Assembly: GCF_023091225.1 (NCBI RefSeq)
Contig: NZ_JAHWXM010000001.1
Location: forward strand, 1,984,001 to 2,048,000
Length of the DNA stretch: 64,000 nucleotides
Reading direction: 5' to 3'
Source: Microbacterium galbinum
Lineage (GTDB): Bacteria; Actinomycetota; Actinomycetes; Actinomycetales; Microbacteriaceae
The notes under the pieces were generated by a model. It made no database searches. It was not told the origin of the DNA and saw nothing but the letters and a program-made list of their open reading frames with translations. Of the stretch, positions 50,456 through 59,478 are shown in pieces (within the stretch, counting starts at the first letter, position 1; every line of letters starts with the position of its first letter). A program made the position numbers and the translations under genes.

Positions 50456-51295
50456 TCACGACCTCTCGGCCACGACCGCGGCCAGCACGGCGACCGTCGC
50501 GGTCATCTGCTCGGGCGGTACCGGGAGCTCACCGGTGTCGAGCATTCGCACGAAGGCGTCGACACCGGGACGCACGTAGTCGAGCCCGATGACGATCTCA
50601 CGGCTCTCCGTCCCGCCGCTCCCGACGGCGGTCACGCGGAACGGCACCGACACCTCACCCTCCGGGCGCACGAAATCGAGCGTCACCCCCACCCCGCCGA
50701 CGGCGTATCGGGCGCGCACGCGCCCCGGGGAGTGCTCCACCTCGACCTCTTCGGGCGCCCCGGGAACCAGGCGCTGGGCGAGATCGGCGAGATGGATGCC
50801 GTAGAAGAAGAGGCCGCCGTAGGGTCCGTCGGGATCGGCCGGACCGGTGATGGTGAGACTCTGCACCTCCCCGATCGACGGGAGCGCGGCGGCGACGGCA
50901 TCCGTGTCGGGCAGCCAGCGCAGCGTCGACGACGATGTGACGGGCGTCGACCCGGCGACGGCGAGGATCGCGTCGGCATCGGCGACCGAGAGCGCGAGCG
51001 GCTTGTCGACCCAGACCGGTACGCCCGCCTCGAGGAAGGGCACGGCGAGCGAGCGATGCGTCGACCCGTCGCGAGTGGCCACGATCAGGGCGTCGACCTC
51101 GCCGATCAGGTCGGTGGATGCCGTCACGATGCGCTCGATGCCGCCGAGCTCGGCCAGCCGCTCCGTGCGGTCGGCGACACCGGCGACGAGGGCCGTGATC
51201 CGGGCATCCTCGACGCCGTCGACGTTGAGCGCGCGCACGATCCCGTCGACGTGGGTGTTCTCGATGCCGACGATGCCGATGCGGTGCGCTGCCAT
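50456..51295 (-). CDS. Gfo/Idh/MocA-type oxidoreductase, 279 aa
   Basis: N-terminal Rossmann fold starting HRIGIVGIENTHVDGIVRAL, with DALIVATRDGSTHRSLAVPF and VWVDKPLALSVADADAIL (the EKP-like Lys as DKP). The C-terminal alpha/beta domain carries FFYGIHLADLAQRL with the conserved His. It is somewhat short for the family. GGAGGC before ATG 51295 fixes the start. Probably a NAD(P)-dependent sugar or polyol dehydrogenase. Confidence 0.82.
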   Translation of the reverse strand: MAAHRIGIVGIENTHVDGIVRALNVDGVEDARITALVAGVADRTERLAELGGIERIVTASTDLIGEVDALIVATRDGSTHRSLAVPFLEAGVPVWVDKPLALSVADADAILAVAGSTPVTSSSTLRWLPDTDAVAAALPSIGEVQSLTITGPADPDGPYGGLFFYGIHLADLAQRLVPGAPEEVEVEHSPGRVRARYAVGGVGVTLDFVRPEGEVSVPFRVTAVGSGGTESREIVIGLDYVRPGVDAFVRMLDTGELPVPPEQMTATVAVLAAVVAERS

Positions 51296-51358
51296 GCCTC
51301 CATCCTCTCGAAGACGGGCCTCGGCGGTGTCGCCGCACGCCAGTAGGCTGGGCACATC

Positions 51359-52186
51359 ATGCAACCGTTGCTGGACTTCGCGGGCGACTACTGGTGGCTC
51401 ATCTTCCCGATCATGGGCATGGCCGGAGGCGCTGCGAAGGCGTGGGAGCGGTCGGCCAAGCGCCGCCATGAGCGCCGCCTCGAGACCCTCCGCATGAAGG
51501 CGCAGCTCAAGACCGCGCAGATCGAGGCGCGAGCTCTGAGCCAGAAACCGCGGGGCCAACGCACGACGGTCGTCGACACCACGGCATCCCCCGTTCCGAA
51601 CGATCTGCTCGCGCGCCTGTTCGCCGAGCACGACGAGATCACCGCGCGCTGGCTCGACTACGAGCTCGACGTCGCGAAGCTCATCGCCTTCCCCGCCATG
51701 AGCGATGGCCGCCAGCCCCTCACGGCCGCGTTCCTGCGCGCGAAGCGCACCGCCGACGCACTGCGTCCGGCGTCGGCCGAGGCCACGGTCACCGAGCAGC
51801 AGGTGTCGGAGTACCTCGACGCGGTGGGTGCGTACGCCGTCGCGTTCGAGATCGCCGAGAAGGACGCCCGGCGTCTGCGCGATTCGACCTTCACCGACGC
51901 CGAGCGGAAGCGCCTCGATCGCGCGCAGCAGCTGCTCAAGGTCGCGGTCGACGAGTCGGCCACGCAGGCCGAGCGCAACGTCGCCTACAAGCGCGTGCGC
52001 GAAGAGCTCGACGGTCTCATCCTGCTGTCGGACGACGCCGTGCAGGTGCTCGAGAAGCAGGTCGCGCGAGAGATCGCGGCTCCCGCCGCACCTGCCTCTG
52101 CGCCGAGTGCGGCGTCGACCCCGGAGACGGCTTCCACCCCCGAGCCCGAGCGGATGCCGCTGCGGCGCACCGACGAGCAGTCGTGA
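51359..52186 (+). CDS. Membrane-anchored coiled-coil protein, 275 aa
   Basis: One N-terminal TM helix (YWWLIFPIMGMAGGAAKAW), then a long Arg/Glu-rich coiled-coil (WERSAKRRHERRLETLRMKA) and an all-helical domain to about residue 225, with a Pro/Ala/Thr-rich tail. The layout resembles phage-shock or LemA-like scaffold proteins, but I cannot assign it. TAGGCT is 9 nt before the ATG. Its stop overlaps the start of the lactonase gene. Confidence 0.65.
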   Translation: MQPLLDFAGDYWWLIFPIMGMAGGAAKAWERSAKRRHERRLETLRMKAQLKTAQIEARALSQKPRGQRTTVVDTTASPVPNDLLARLFAEHDEITARWLDYELDVAKLIAFPAMSDGRQPLTAAFLRAKRTADALRPASAEATVTEQQVSEYLDAVGAYAVAFEIAEKDARRLRDSTFTDAERKRLDRAQQLLKVAVDESATQAERNVAYKRVREELDGLILLSDDAVQVLEKQVAREIAAPAAPASAPSAASTPETASTPEPERMPLRRTDEQS

Positions 52187-53028
52187 AGGCCGAGAACCTC
52201 ACCGGCCCGATCTGCGTGCACGCCGAGGCGCCCGTCTGGTCGACATCGTGGGGCGGCGTCCGCTGGGTCGACGGCGACGCCGCTGACCTCGTGACGCTGC
52301 GCGACGACGGCATCCATCGCCTGCACCTCGATGACACGTATGCGGCGTTCGTGCGCCCGCGCGTCGGCGGCGGATTCGTCGCCCTCGGTGCGCGCTCGCT
52401 GCACCTCTCGGATTCGCCAGACGGACCGGCCCGCGTCGCCGCGACCTTCGACCTCGGCGATGCGCGCTTCAACGACGGCACGGTCGACCCGCTCGGGCGG
52501 CTGCTCGCCGGGTCGATGGCTCTCGGCGGTGCCGGAGCCGTGGGGCGGATGCTGAGGATCGGCGGCGACCTCGACTCCACCACGGTGCTGTCGAGCGTGA
52601 CCGTCTCGAACGGCGTGGCCTTCGCCCCCGGCGGATCCCGGGCCTACTACGTCGACACGGTCACGCAGCGCGTCGACGTGTTCGACGTGGCTGAGGGGGA
52701 GCTGCGTGGACGGCGCGGATTCGCGACGATCCCCGAGGAGCAGGGGTCGCCCGACGGGTTGACCGTCGCCGCCGACGGATCGGTGTGGGTCGCGCTCTGG
52801 GGCGGTTCGGCGGTGCAGGCGTATTCGCCGGACGGATCTCTCATCGCTCGGATCGAGCTGCCCGCCCCCCAGGTGAGCGCGTGCACGTTCGGCGGAGACG
52901 ACCTCGGCACGCTCTTCATCACGACCTCGGCGCAGGGGCTCGGAGCAGACCACGGCACCGAGGCGGGCTCACTGTTCGCCGTGCAGCCCGGCGTGAGCGG
53001 TATGCCCGTGGCGGCGTTCGCCGGCTGA
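52183..53028 (+). CDS. SMP-30/gluconolactonase/LRE-family protein, 281 aa
   Basis: A six-bladed beta-propeller of the SMP-30 family: EAPVWSTSWGGVRWVDGDA at the N-terminus with the metal-binding Glu, RFNDGTVDPLGRLLAGSMAL with Asn and Asp, TVSNGVAFAPGG, YYVDTVTQRVDVFD and SPDGLTVAADGSVWVALWGG with the catalytic Asp. It would hydrolyse a sugar lactone. The GTG start overlaps the preceding stop (GTGA). Confidence 0.9.
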   Translation: MKAENLTGPICVHAEAPVWSTSWGGVRWVDGDAADLVTLRDDGIHRLHLDDTYAAFVRPRVGGGFVALGARSLHLSDSPDGPARVAATFDLGDARFNDGTVDPLGRLLAGSMALGGAGAVGRMLRIGGDLDSTTVLSSVTVSNGVAFAPGGSRAYYVDTVTQRVDVFDVAEGELRGRRGFATIPEEQGSPDGLTVAADGSVWVALWGGSAVQAYSPDGSLIARIELPAPQVSACTFGGDDLGTLFITTSAQGLGADHGTEAGSLFAVQPGVSGMPVAAFAG

Positions 53029-53060
53029 CGGGTCTCTCGGGACCGGGTTTCTCGGGGCGG

Positions 53061-53292
53061 GACGCTTCGACGGGCTCAGCGCCCCAGTCAGAAGCTGGCT
53101 CAGCGACTCAGTCAGAAGCTGGGTTCCTGAGCCTGTCGAAGGGCCCCTGACCCAGCGACCTCGTCGTTATGCGCGGCATCCGCTCGGCACCCGTTCGGGA
53201 GGAGAACTCGCCCAAGGGAGGAGAAAAACTGCGGATTCCGCCGCCCAACACGGAGATCGCCTCCCGAACGTGCAGCGATCTCCTCCCGAACG
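53061..53292. repeat. Composite repeat: family-B arms with 24-nt duplication and a GGAGATC module
   Basis: Family-B arms at 53062-53080 and 53125-53143 enclose a duplicated CAGTCAGAAGCTGG unit. At 53190-53292 CCCGTTCGGGAGGAGAACTC on the left faces GCGATCTCCTCCCGAACGGG on the right, with an extra CGGAGATCGCCTCCCGAACG inside. It fills the 306-nt gap between the lactonase and dehydrogenase genes, which end towards each other. No gene seen. Confidence 0.8.
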
Positions 53293-53334
53293 GGCACGGG
53301 GACCCGGGGGTCGCGTGAGGAACTGGGCCGAGGC

Positions 53335-54303
53335 TCAGCCGGCGTACGCCGGGTTCACGATCGGCACCGATTCCCCGGCGAGGAAGCGGATCACGTTCTC
53401 GGCGGCGTGCACGGGCAGGTCGGCGAGCGCCTCGGGCGAGAACCACGCCGCGTGCGGGCTGAGCAGCACCTGATCGAGGTCGCGCAACGGGGAGCCGTCG
53501 GCCAGCGGCTCACCGTCGAAGACGTCGAGCGCGGCCGCGCCCAAGTGCCCGGAGCGCAGCGCATCGGCCAGCGCTCGCTCGTCGATGAGCGGTCCGCGAC
53601 ACGTGTTCACGACCACGGCTCCGGGCTTCATCGTCGCGATCGACTCGGCGTCGATCAGGTGCCGGGTCGCCTCGGTGAGCGGCACGTGCAGGGTGAGGAT
53701 GTCGGCCTGCGCCACGGCATCCGGGATCTCGACGGGCTCGCACCCGGCCGAGCGGATGCCGTCGGCGGACGCGTACGGGTCGGCGACGAGCACCCGGAAA
53801 CCGAGCGCCCGGCATCCGCGGGCCACGATCGATCCGATGCGGCCGAAGCCGAGCACCGACACCGTGGTCGTCGACGGACGCACGGCGAGGGGCCGGGCGT
53901 CCACCGCCTTCCAGGTGCCGGCGCGCACCGCGCGGTCGTAGGCCGGCAGCCCGCGCGCCTGGGTCATGATCATCGCGATGGTGTGCGCGGCGACCTCCTC
54001 GATGCAGTAGCTCGGGGTGTTCGCGACCGCGATGCCGCGAGCGGTGGCTGCTTCGACGTCGATCATGTCGTAACCGATGCCGACGCGGCTGATGATGCGT
54101 AGGTTCGGCATCCGATCGAGTACCTCGGCCGTGATCGGGGCCCACTGCACCACGAGCCCTGTGGCATCCGCCCCGAGAGTTGCGAGGTCGTCGGATGCCG
54201 GGGACGCTGCCCGTTCGGCGTGGAGTCCGGCGGATCGGAGCGTGTCTTCGATGACGGTTCCGGGGAGGTCGCAGTCGCTGACGAGGATGAACGGCGTTGT
54301 CAT
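53335..54303 (-). CDS. D-2-hydroxyacid dehydrogenase (CtBP-like), 322 aa
   Basis: The NAD motif GFGRIGSIVARG is at about residue 155. The catalytic residues appear in order: Arg in VVNTCRGPLIDERAL, Glu in DVFDGEPLADG and His in LLSPHAAWFSPEA. N-terminal RVGIGYDMIDVEAATARGI is typical of the family. It would oxidise or reduce a 2-hydroxy/2-oxo acid. The palindrome at 54310-54323 lies just upstream. Confidence 0.9.
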   Translation of the reverse strand: MTTPFILVSDCDLPGTVIEDTLRSAGLHAERAASPASDDLATLGADATGLVVQWAPITAEVLDRMPNLRIISRVGIGYDMIDVEAATARGIAVANTPSYCIEEVAAHTIAMIMTQARGLPAYDRAVRAGTWKAVDARPLAVRPSTTTVSVLGFGRIGSIVARGCRALGFRVLVADPYASADGIRSAGCEPVEIPDAVAQADILTLHVPLTEATRHLIDAESIATMKPGAVVVNTCRGPLIDERALADALRSGHLGAAALDVFDGEPLADGSPLRDLDQVLLSPHAAWFSPEALADLPVHAAENVIRFLAGESVPIVNPAYAG

Positions 54304-54309
54304 GAGAGC

Positions 54310-54326
54310 GATGCTATAGCATCTAG
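54310..54326. promoter_or_regulatory. Operator-like palindrome with a second copy near 63647
   Basis: GATGCTATAGCATC (54310-54323) is a perfect 14-bp palindrome directly upstream of the dehydrogenase gene. TGCTATAGC(A/G)T(C/T)TAG is shared with 63647-63661 before the SDR gene (13 of 15 identical). Confidence 0.55.
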
Positions 54327-54340
54327 CAGTTGTGCGGGTT

Positions 54341-54370
54341 GGGGCCCTTCGACAGGCTCAGGGACCCAGC
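54341..54370. repeat. Single family-B arm
   Basis: GGGGCCCTTCGACAGGCTCA followed by GGGACCCAG; the partner arm is missing. It lies between the LysR gene end and the dehydrogenase promoter. Confidence 0.75.
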
Positions 54371-54408
54371 GGCAGACGCGGCGTGCGCCCTTCGCACGAG
54401 AAACTCAC

Positions 54409-55293
54409 TCAGTCCTCCGCGTCGTGCAGGCTCAGCACGTGGTCGGCGGCGAAAGCGCTGAGCTGCTCGGCCACCCCGCGGATGTCGTCGCGCGCGTAGT
54501 GCGTGCGCTCCCAACTCGCGTACAGCGCGCACTGCATCGGGACGCCGCGATGGTGCAGCGGCTTCGACACCAACCCGAAGCGCGGAGGCTCGACGACCAC
54601 GCAGGGGCCATGGCCGGCGGCCGACCGGGCCTGGATGATCGGGGCATCCGCGCCGAAGCTCGCCATCTCGACCGACCATGCCTCGCTCTCGGCCGCTCGC
54701 TGGATCTGCGTCCACGCGGCCGATCCGGTGCCCGAGGTGAGGAAGGGACCGGCCAGCAGATCCTCCAGTTCCAGGCGGTCCCCGGCAGCGAGCGGATGCG
54801 ACGCGGGCAGCTGACAGTAGAGGGGCAGGTTCATGATGCGGATGCTGCTGAGCCGCGAGTCCGGCGGACTCGTCGTCACGGCGAGATCGGCCCCGGAGCG
54901 CAGCCGGTCGTAGGTCTCGACCGGCGTCGCGACCACGACGTCGGAGATGGGTCCGCCGCCCGCGATGAACGGCGCGAGCACGAGCACGCTCGTCATCTCG
55001 GGGGCTGCGGCGACGAACGAGCGCTCCTTGAGCACGATGCCGCTCATCACCTCGCGCGCTCTCCGGCCGCGGCGCACGAGGTCGCGCGCCATCGGTTCGA
55101 GACGGTCGCCCGCGTAGGTCGCGACCATGCCCTGCGGCATCCGTCGGAACAGGGATGCTCCCACCTGGCGCTCGAGCGAGGCGATCTGCCTCGATACCGT
55201 CGGTTGCGTCCTGATCAGGCGTTCTGCCGCGAGACTGACCGACCCGGTATCGAGCACCGCGACGAATGCCTCGAGTTCGCGTTCCCCGTACAT
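54409..55293 (-). CDS. LysR-family transcriptional regulator, 294 aa
   Basis: N-terminal LysR HTH: LEAFVAVLDTGSVSLAAERL, RTQPTVSRQIASLERQVGAS. The C-terminal effector domain is a periplasmic-binding-protein-like fold of normal length. It is divergent from the transporter-amidohydrolase pair and probably controls it. ATG at 55293 overlaps the palindrome at 55292-55306. Confidence 0.88.
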   Translation of the reverse strand: MYGERELEAFVAVLDTGSVSLAAERLIRTQPTVSRQIASLERQVGASLFRRMPQGMVATYAGDRLEPMARDLVRRGRRAREVMSGIVLKERSFVAAAPEMTSVLVLAPFIAGGGPISDVVVATPVETYDRLRSGADLAVTTSPPDSRLSSIRIMNLPLYCQLPASHPLAAGDRLELEDLLAGPFLTSGTGSAAWTQIQRAAESEAWSVEMASFGADAPIIQARSAAGHGPCVVVEPPRFGLVSKPLHHRGVPMQCALYASWERTHYARDDIRGVAEQLSAFAADHVLSLHDAED

Positions 55294-55306
55294 ACGTAAA
55301 CCGTAT
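55292..55306. promoter_or_regulatory. LysR-type box overlapping the LysR start codon
   Basis: ATACG-TAAAC-CGTAT is a perfect 15-bp inverted repeat of the T-N11-A class used by LysR regulators. It covers the start codon of the LysR gene itself, about 100 nt before the divergent transporter gene. Confidence 0.6.
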
Positions 55307-55407
55307 ACCTCACCCCGTTTTCTTCATTGGACGAGCATGGGGTGATCACCGCAGGATGGGCAGAACCCGAACTTCCCCCTCCTTCCCCGAGACAGAGAGC
55401 CCTCCCG

Positions 55408-56736
55408 ATGGCTGCTTCCCGCACTGATATCAGTTCTGCCCGGCAACGACGCTCGATGGTGGGTGCCTTCGTCGGCACCGCGATCGAGTGGTACGACTTC
55501 TACATCTTCGGCACGGCCGCCGCCCTCGTCTTCGGCCGCGTCTTCTACCCCGACGTCGCCCCCGGCGCCGCGCTGCTCGCCTCGTTCGCCACCTTCTGGG
55601 TCGGCTTCCTGATGCGCCCGGTCGGCGGACTCGTCTTCGGCCACTTCGGCGACAAGTTCGGGCGCAAGAACGTGCTCGTGCTCACCCTCATCCTGATGGG
55701 CACCGCCACCACGCTGATCGGCCTCCTGCCCACCTACGCCCAGATCGGCATCCTCGCGCCGATCCTGCTCGTCGTGCTGCGCGGCCTGCAGGGCTTCGCG
55801 GTCGGCGGGGAGTGGGGCGGCGCCGTGCTGCTGTCGACCGAGAACGCCACGGCCAAGAAGAAGGGCCTCGCCGGAGCCTGGGTGCAGCAGGGCTCGCCCG
55901 CCGGATCCATCCTCGCGACCGTGATGTTCCTCATCGTGGGCCTGCTGCCCGACGAGCAGTTCATCACCTGGGGCTGGCGCATCCCGTTCCTCGTGTCGGC
56001 GATCCTCGTGATCGTGGGCCTCGTCATCCGCGTGAAGGTCGAGGAGTCGCCCGACTTCGAGGCGGCGAAGCAGTCGAAGGAGGTCGTGAGCGCCCCGGTG
56101 CTCGTGGCGATCCGCACCGCACCGCTGCTGATCGGGCTCGGTGTGCTCGCGTCGGTCATGGGCATCTCGAACGCCTACTTCTCGAACACGTTCCTGCTCG
56201 CCTGGACCACTGGATCCCTGGGCATCGAGCGGCAGCTCATGCTCAACATCCTGCTCGGCATGGCGATCCTGCAGTTCATCTGGCAGCCGATCGCCGCCAA
56301 GATCGCCGAGAGGTTCGGCATCGCCCGGGTGATGCTCGCGGGCCTCATCCTCAGCGTCGTGCTCACGGTGCCGTACTTCCTCGCCATCCAGGCCGCCTCC
56401 CCCCTGTGGATCACGGTCACCCTCTACGCCACGATCATCGGCAGCACCGCCTACTACGCGCTGCTCGCGACGCTGCTCGCCTCGGCGTTCCCGGCCCGCA
56501 TCCGCTACTCCGGCGTCTCGCTGGCCTACCAACTGTGCGCGACCGTCTTCGGCGGATCGACCCCGCTGGTGGCCCAGTGGATCCTCAACTCGACCGGCGG
56601 CAGCGTGTGGGGTGTGGCCGTGTTCTACGCGGTGATGATCCTCATCACGATCGCCGGTGTCTGGGGACTCCAGCGACGCATCGCCCGATCGGTCGAGGCC
56701 GAGACCGCGGCCACGGCCACGGCATCCGTGGCCTGA
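55408..56736 (+). CDS. MFS transporter, metabolite:H+ symporter family, 442 aa
   Basis: Begins VGAFVGTAIEWYDFYIFGTA, the MHS signature, with twelve hydrophobic segments, motif A HFGDKFGRKNVLV, and RGLQGFAVGGEWGGAVLLST. The C-terminal tail is short, unlike ProP. ATG at 55408 is preferred to 55327, which would lie in the promoter. Likely imports the substrate of the downstream amidohydrolase. Confidence 0.88.
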   Translation: MAASRTDISSARQRRSMVGAFVGTAIEWYDFYIFGTAAALVFGRVFYPDVAPGAALLASFATFWVGFLMRPVGGLVFGHFGDKFGRKNVLVLTLILMGTATTLIGLLPTYAQIGILAPILLVVLRGLQGFAVGGEWGGAVLLSTENATAKKKGLAGAWVQQGSPAGSILATVMFLIVGLLPDEQFITWGWRIPFLVSAILVIVGLVIRVKVEESPDFEAAKQSKEVVSAPVLVAIRTAPLLIGLGVLASVMGISNAYFSNTFLLAWTTGSLGIERQLMLNILLGMAILQFIWQPIAAKIAERFGIARVMLAGLILSVVLTVPYFLAIQAASPLWITVTLYATIIGSTAYYALLATLLASAFPARIRYSGVSLAYQLCATVFGGSTPLVAQWILNSTGGSVWGVAVFYAVMILITIAGVWGLQRRIARSVEAETAATATASVA

Positions 56737-56814
56737 CGGCAGCCCCGGCCCGACCGGCATCCGTCCCGCCGTCCGAGCGACCACCCGAGCGACCCCCGAG
56801 AACCGAGAGAGACC

Positions 56815-58446
56815 ATGCGCGTCGACACCATCTTCACCAACGCCCGCATCCGCACGCTCGATGCCGACCGCCCCGCGGCGCACAGCATCGGCGTGCTGGG
56901 CGGCCGCATCGTCGGCTTCGACGACGACCTCCACGGCGTCGATGCGGACCGGGTGGTCGACCTCGGCGGTCAGCCCGTGCTGCCCGGGTTCCACGACGCG
57001 CACCACCACCTCTCGCTCACGGGCTTCCGTCTCGCGTCGCTGAACCTGCGCCCCGGCGCGGTGAACTCGCTCGACGAGCTGTACGAGGCGGTGCGCGTGC
57101 ACGCCGAGGGGCTGGCGCCGGATGCCTGGGTGCGGGGTTCCGGCTACGACCAGAACTTCCTCGAGGCGCATCCGACGGCCGAGGGGCTCGACCGGGTCGC
57201 GGGCGGGCGGCCCGTGATCCTCGAGCACGTCTCGGGGCACATGATGGTCGCGAACACGAAGGCTTTCGAGCTCGCGGGGTACACCGGACGCGAGGGGTTC
57301 CCCGAGATCGCGGGCGGCGGCATCCCCCGCGACGCCGCCGGCCGGCCGCAGGGCCTGCTGCAGGAGTCGGCGATGGCCCCGATCTTCGCGCTCGTGCGGC
57401 CGATGAGCCTCGACGAGGTGCAGCGCAACCTGGGGCTCGCGAGCGATCAGGCCCTGAGCTACGGACTCACCTCGGTCACCGAGCCGGGGATCGGCGAGAT
57501 CCGGATGGTGGGCAACAGTCCGCTCGACTACCACGCCTACCAGTCGGCGGTCGAGCAGCGGCAGCTGCGGGTGCGCACCACCCTCATGCCGTACATCACG
57601 GTGCTGCACCCCTTCACCGACCTCCCCGACAAGGACGTGCTCGGCCTCGACCTCGGCATCCGCACCGGTCTCGGCGACGACATGCTGCGCGTCGGACCGG
57701 TGAAGATCGTCGCCGACGGATCGTTCATCGGACGCTCGGCCGCCATGCACGCCTGCTTCCACGGCGAGGCCGACAACTTCGGCGTGCTGCTGCACGAGCC
57801 CGAGGCGCTGCGCGACTACATCGTCGGCGCGCACCGGGCCGGGTGGACGGTCGCGACCCACGCGATCGGCGACCGGGCGATCACGCACGTGCTCGACGCG
57901 ATCGAGCACGCGCAGCGCATCGCTCCGCGCCCCGACGTGCGGCACCGCATCGAGCACTTCGCGCTCGCGAGCGACGACGACATCGCCCGCGCTGCGCGGC
58001 TGGGTGTCATCCCCGTGCCGCAGGGCGTGTTCGTGTCGGACTTCGGCGACGGCATGGCCGCGGCGGTCGCCGCCGACCGGCGGGACGACATCTACCGGGT
58101 CAAGTCGCTGGCGGATGCCGGCATCGTGATCAACGGTTCGACCGATTCGCCCATCTCCGACGCCAACCCTCTCGTGTCGATCCGCGACATGGTGCTGCGG
58201 CGCACGAGCGGCGGCGAGGTGCTGGGCGAGCGCGAGCGCGTGACGGTCGACGAGGCCGTTCGCGCCTACACGTACGGGTCGGCGTACGCGGTCGGCCAGG
58301 AGCACGCGACCGGCACCCTGAAGATCGGGATGCTGGCCGACTTCATCGCCCTCAGCGACGACCTGTACGAGATCGAGCCCGAGCGCATCGCGGAGCAGTA
58401 CGTGACCACGACCGTCGTCGGCGGCGAGGTCGTCTTCGAGCGCTGA
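56815..58446 (+). CDS. YtcJ-like amidohydrolase, 543 aa
   Basis: A metal-dependent hydrolase of the NfdA/YtcJ group. The metal site is HDAHHHLSL at residues 60-68, followed by EHVSGHMMVAN, later HAIGDRAITHVLDAI with the second metal ligands, HRIEHF and NGSTDSPISDANPL carrying the catalytic Asp. GAGAGA precedes the ATG. It lies 78 nt after the transporter gene; catabolism of an imported amide or N-formyl compound is inferred. Confidence 0.88.
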   Translation: MRVDTIFTNARIRTLDADRPAAHSIGVLGGRIVGFDDDLHGVDADRVVDLGGQPVLPGFHDAHHHLSLTGFRLASLNLRPGAVNSLDELYEAVRVHAEGLAPDAWVRGSGYDQNFLEAHPTAEGLDRVAGGRPVILEHVSGHMMVANTKAFELAGYTGREGFPEIAGGGIPRDAAGRPQGLLQESAMAPIFALVRPMSLDEVQRNLGLASDQALSYGLTSVTEPGIGEIRMVGNSPLDYHAYQSAVEQRQLRVRTTLMPYITVLHPFTDLPDKDVLGLDLGIRTGLGDDMLRVGPVKIVADGSFIGRSAAMHACFHGEADNFGVLLHEPEALRDYIVGAHRAGWTVATHAIGDRAITHVLDAIEHAQRIAPRPDVRHRIEHFALASDDDIARAARLGVIPVPQGVFVSDFGDGMAAAVAADRRDDIYRVKSLADAGIVINGSTDSPISDANPLVSIRDMVLRRTSGGEVLGERERVTVDEAVRAYTYGSAYAVGQEHATGTLKIGMLADFIALSDDLYEIEPERIAEQYVTTTVVGGEVVFER

Positions 58447-58498
58447 GGGTGCGGCATCCGTCGGGCGCGGCACCCGTCGGGCGCGGCATCCGTCCAGA

Positions 58499-58565
58499 GT
58501 GCATCGATCGGTGCCAAACGCCGGTTCTGAGCGCTCAGAACCGGCGTTTCGCACCGATCAGTGCG
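58499..58565. repeat. Hairpin repeat, family C (near-perfect copy)
   Basis: CGATCGGTGCCAAACGCCGG and CCGGCGTTTCGCACCGATCA pair around TTCTGAGCGCTCAGAA, itself a palindrome. It lies between convergent genes and would make a long stem-loop in either transcript. Confidence 0.88.
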
Positions 58566-58605
58566 AACCGCACGTGCGGATGCCGGGACGGACGTCCGGG
58601 AGATC

Positions 58606-59478
58606 TCAGCCGACGAGCGGCCCGCCGCTCTTCCAGTAGCCGAGGAACGACACCCGCTCCTTCGGGATGCCGAGCTCGGCGGTGAGGTAGCGCCGGATCG
58701 AGGTCGTCGTCCCCGACTCGCCGGCGATCCAGGCGTAGAACCCCGCATCGTCACGCGCCTCCTCGCCGTGCGCCGCACCCCAGGTGCGCACCGCCTGCTC
58801 GACGCGGGGGTCGCCGCCCTCGCGCAGCACACGCTGCACCCGGATGCCCTCGGGCACCTCGGCGGAGACCAGGTCGTCGGCCGGGTCGGCGCACTCGAGG
58901 ATCACCTCGCCGACAGCATCCGACTCCAGAGTCGCGAGGATGCCGCGCACGGCCGGGAACGCCGTCTCGTCGGCGACGAGCAGGAACCGGCGCGCGTCGC
59001 CCGGATGCCAGTGCAGACCGTATCCCGTCCAGCCCATCCGGGCGTCAGGCCCGTTCACCACGAGGTGATCACCCGGCTGCGCCGTTGACGCCCAGGCTGA
59101 CGCCGGCCCGGCGGGCTCGTGCAGGAAGAAGTCGATGTCGATCTCCCCCACCTCGGCGCGGATCGCGGCGGGCGTGTACGTGCGCAGGACGTTGCGCTCG
59201 TCTTCCGGGAGTGCACGCCAGCGCGCGTACCAGTCGGAGGGGTGCGGGGTGGGCTCCTCGAGGAGTCCGGTGTCGGCGAAGCTGCCGTCCGGCAAGGGCA
59301 GCACCACTTTGATCCGCTGGTCCATGCCCCAGGCGGCGAAGTTCCGCAGGCTCTCACCGGCCAGCGTCAGGCGGACGAAGTGCGGGCTGAGCATCCGTCG
59401 TGCGCTCACCCGCACGGGGAACGCGCTGTACGCCCACGGCCGCTCCGCGGGCACGCCGGGTGGCCGCTCGACCGTCAC
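58606..59478 (-). CDS. Siderophore-interacting protein (FAD-dependent ferric reductase)
   Basis: A 290-aa SIP-family protein. The FAD-binding half starts RRMLSPHFVRLTLAGESL and contains LRTYTPAAIRAEVGEIDIDF. The NAD(P)-binding half has FLLVADETAFPAVRGILATL and YAWIAGESGTTTSIRRYLTA with the GESG motif, ending RVSFLGYWKSGG. It reduces imported ferric siderophores to free the iron. GTG start overlaps the ATPase stop (GTGA). Last gene of the operon. Confidence 0.92.
   Translation of the reverse strand: MTVERPPGVPAERPWAYSAFPVRVSARRMLSPHFVRLTLAGESLRNFAAWGMDQRIKVVLPLPDGSFADTGLLEEPTPHPSDWYARWRALPEDERNVLRTYTPAAIRAEVGEIDIDFFLHEPAGPASAWASTAQPGDHLVVNGPDARMGWTGYGLHWHPGDARRFLLVADETAFPAVRGILATLESDAVGEVILECADPADDLVSAEVPEGIRVQRVLREGGDPRVEQAVRTWGAAHGEEARDDAGFYAWIAGESGTTTSIRRYLTAELGIPKERVSFLGYWKSGGPLVG

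Noticed and set aside
55324..58554. Long minus-strand open frame of over 1000 codons opposite the transporter and amidohydrolase genes
   Set aside because: It is the antisense shadow of two clear plus-strand genes. The product is His/Arg/Asp-rich with no domain, as expected in GC-rich DNA.
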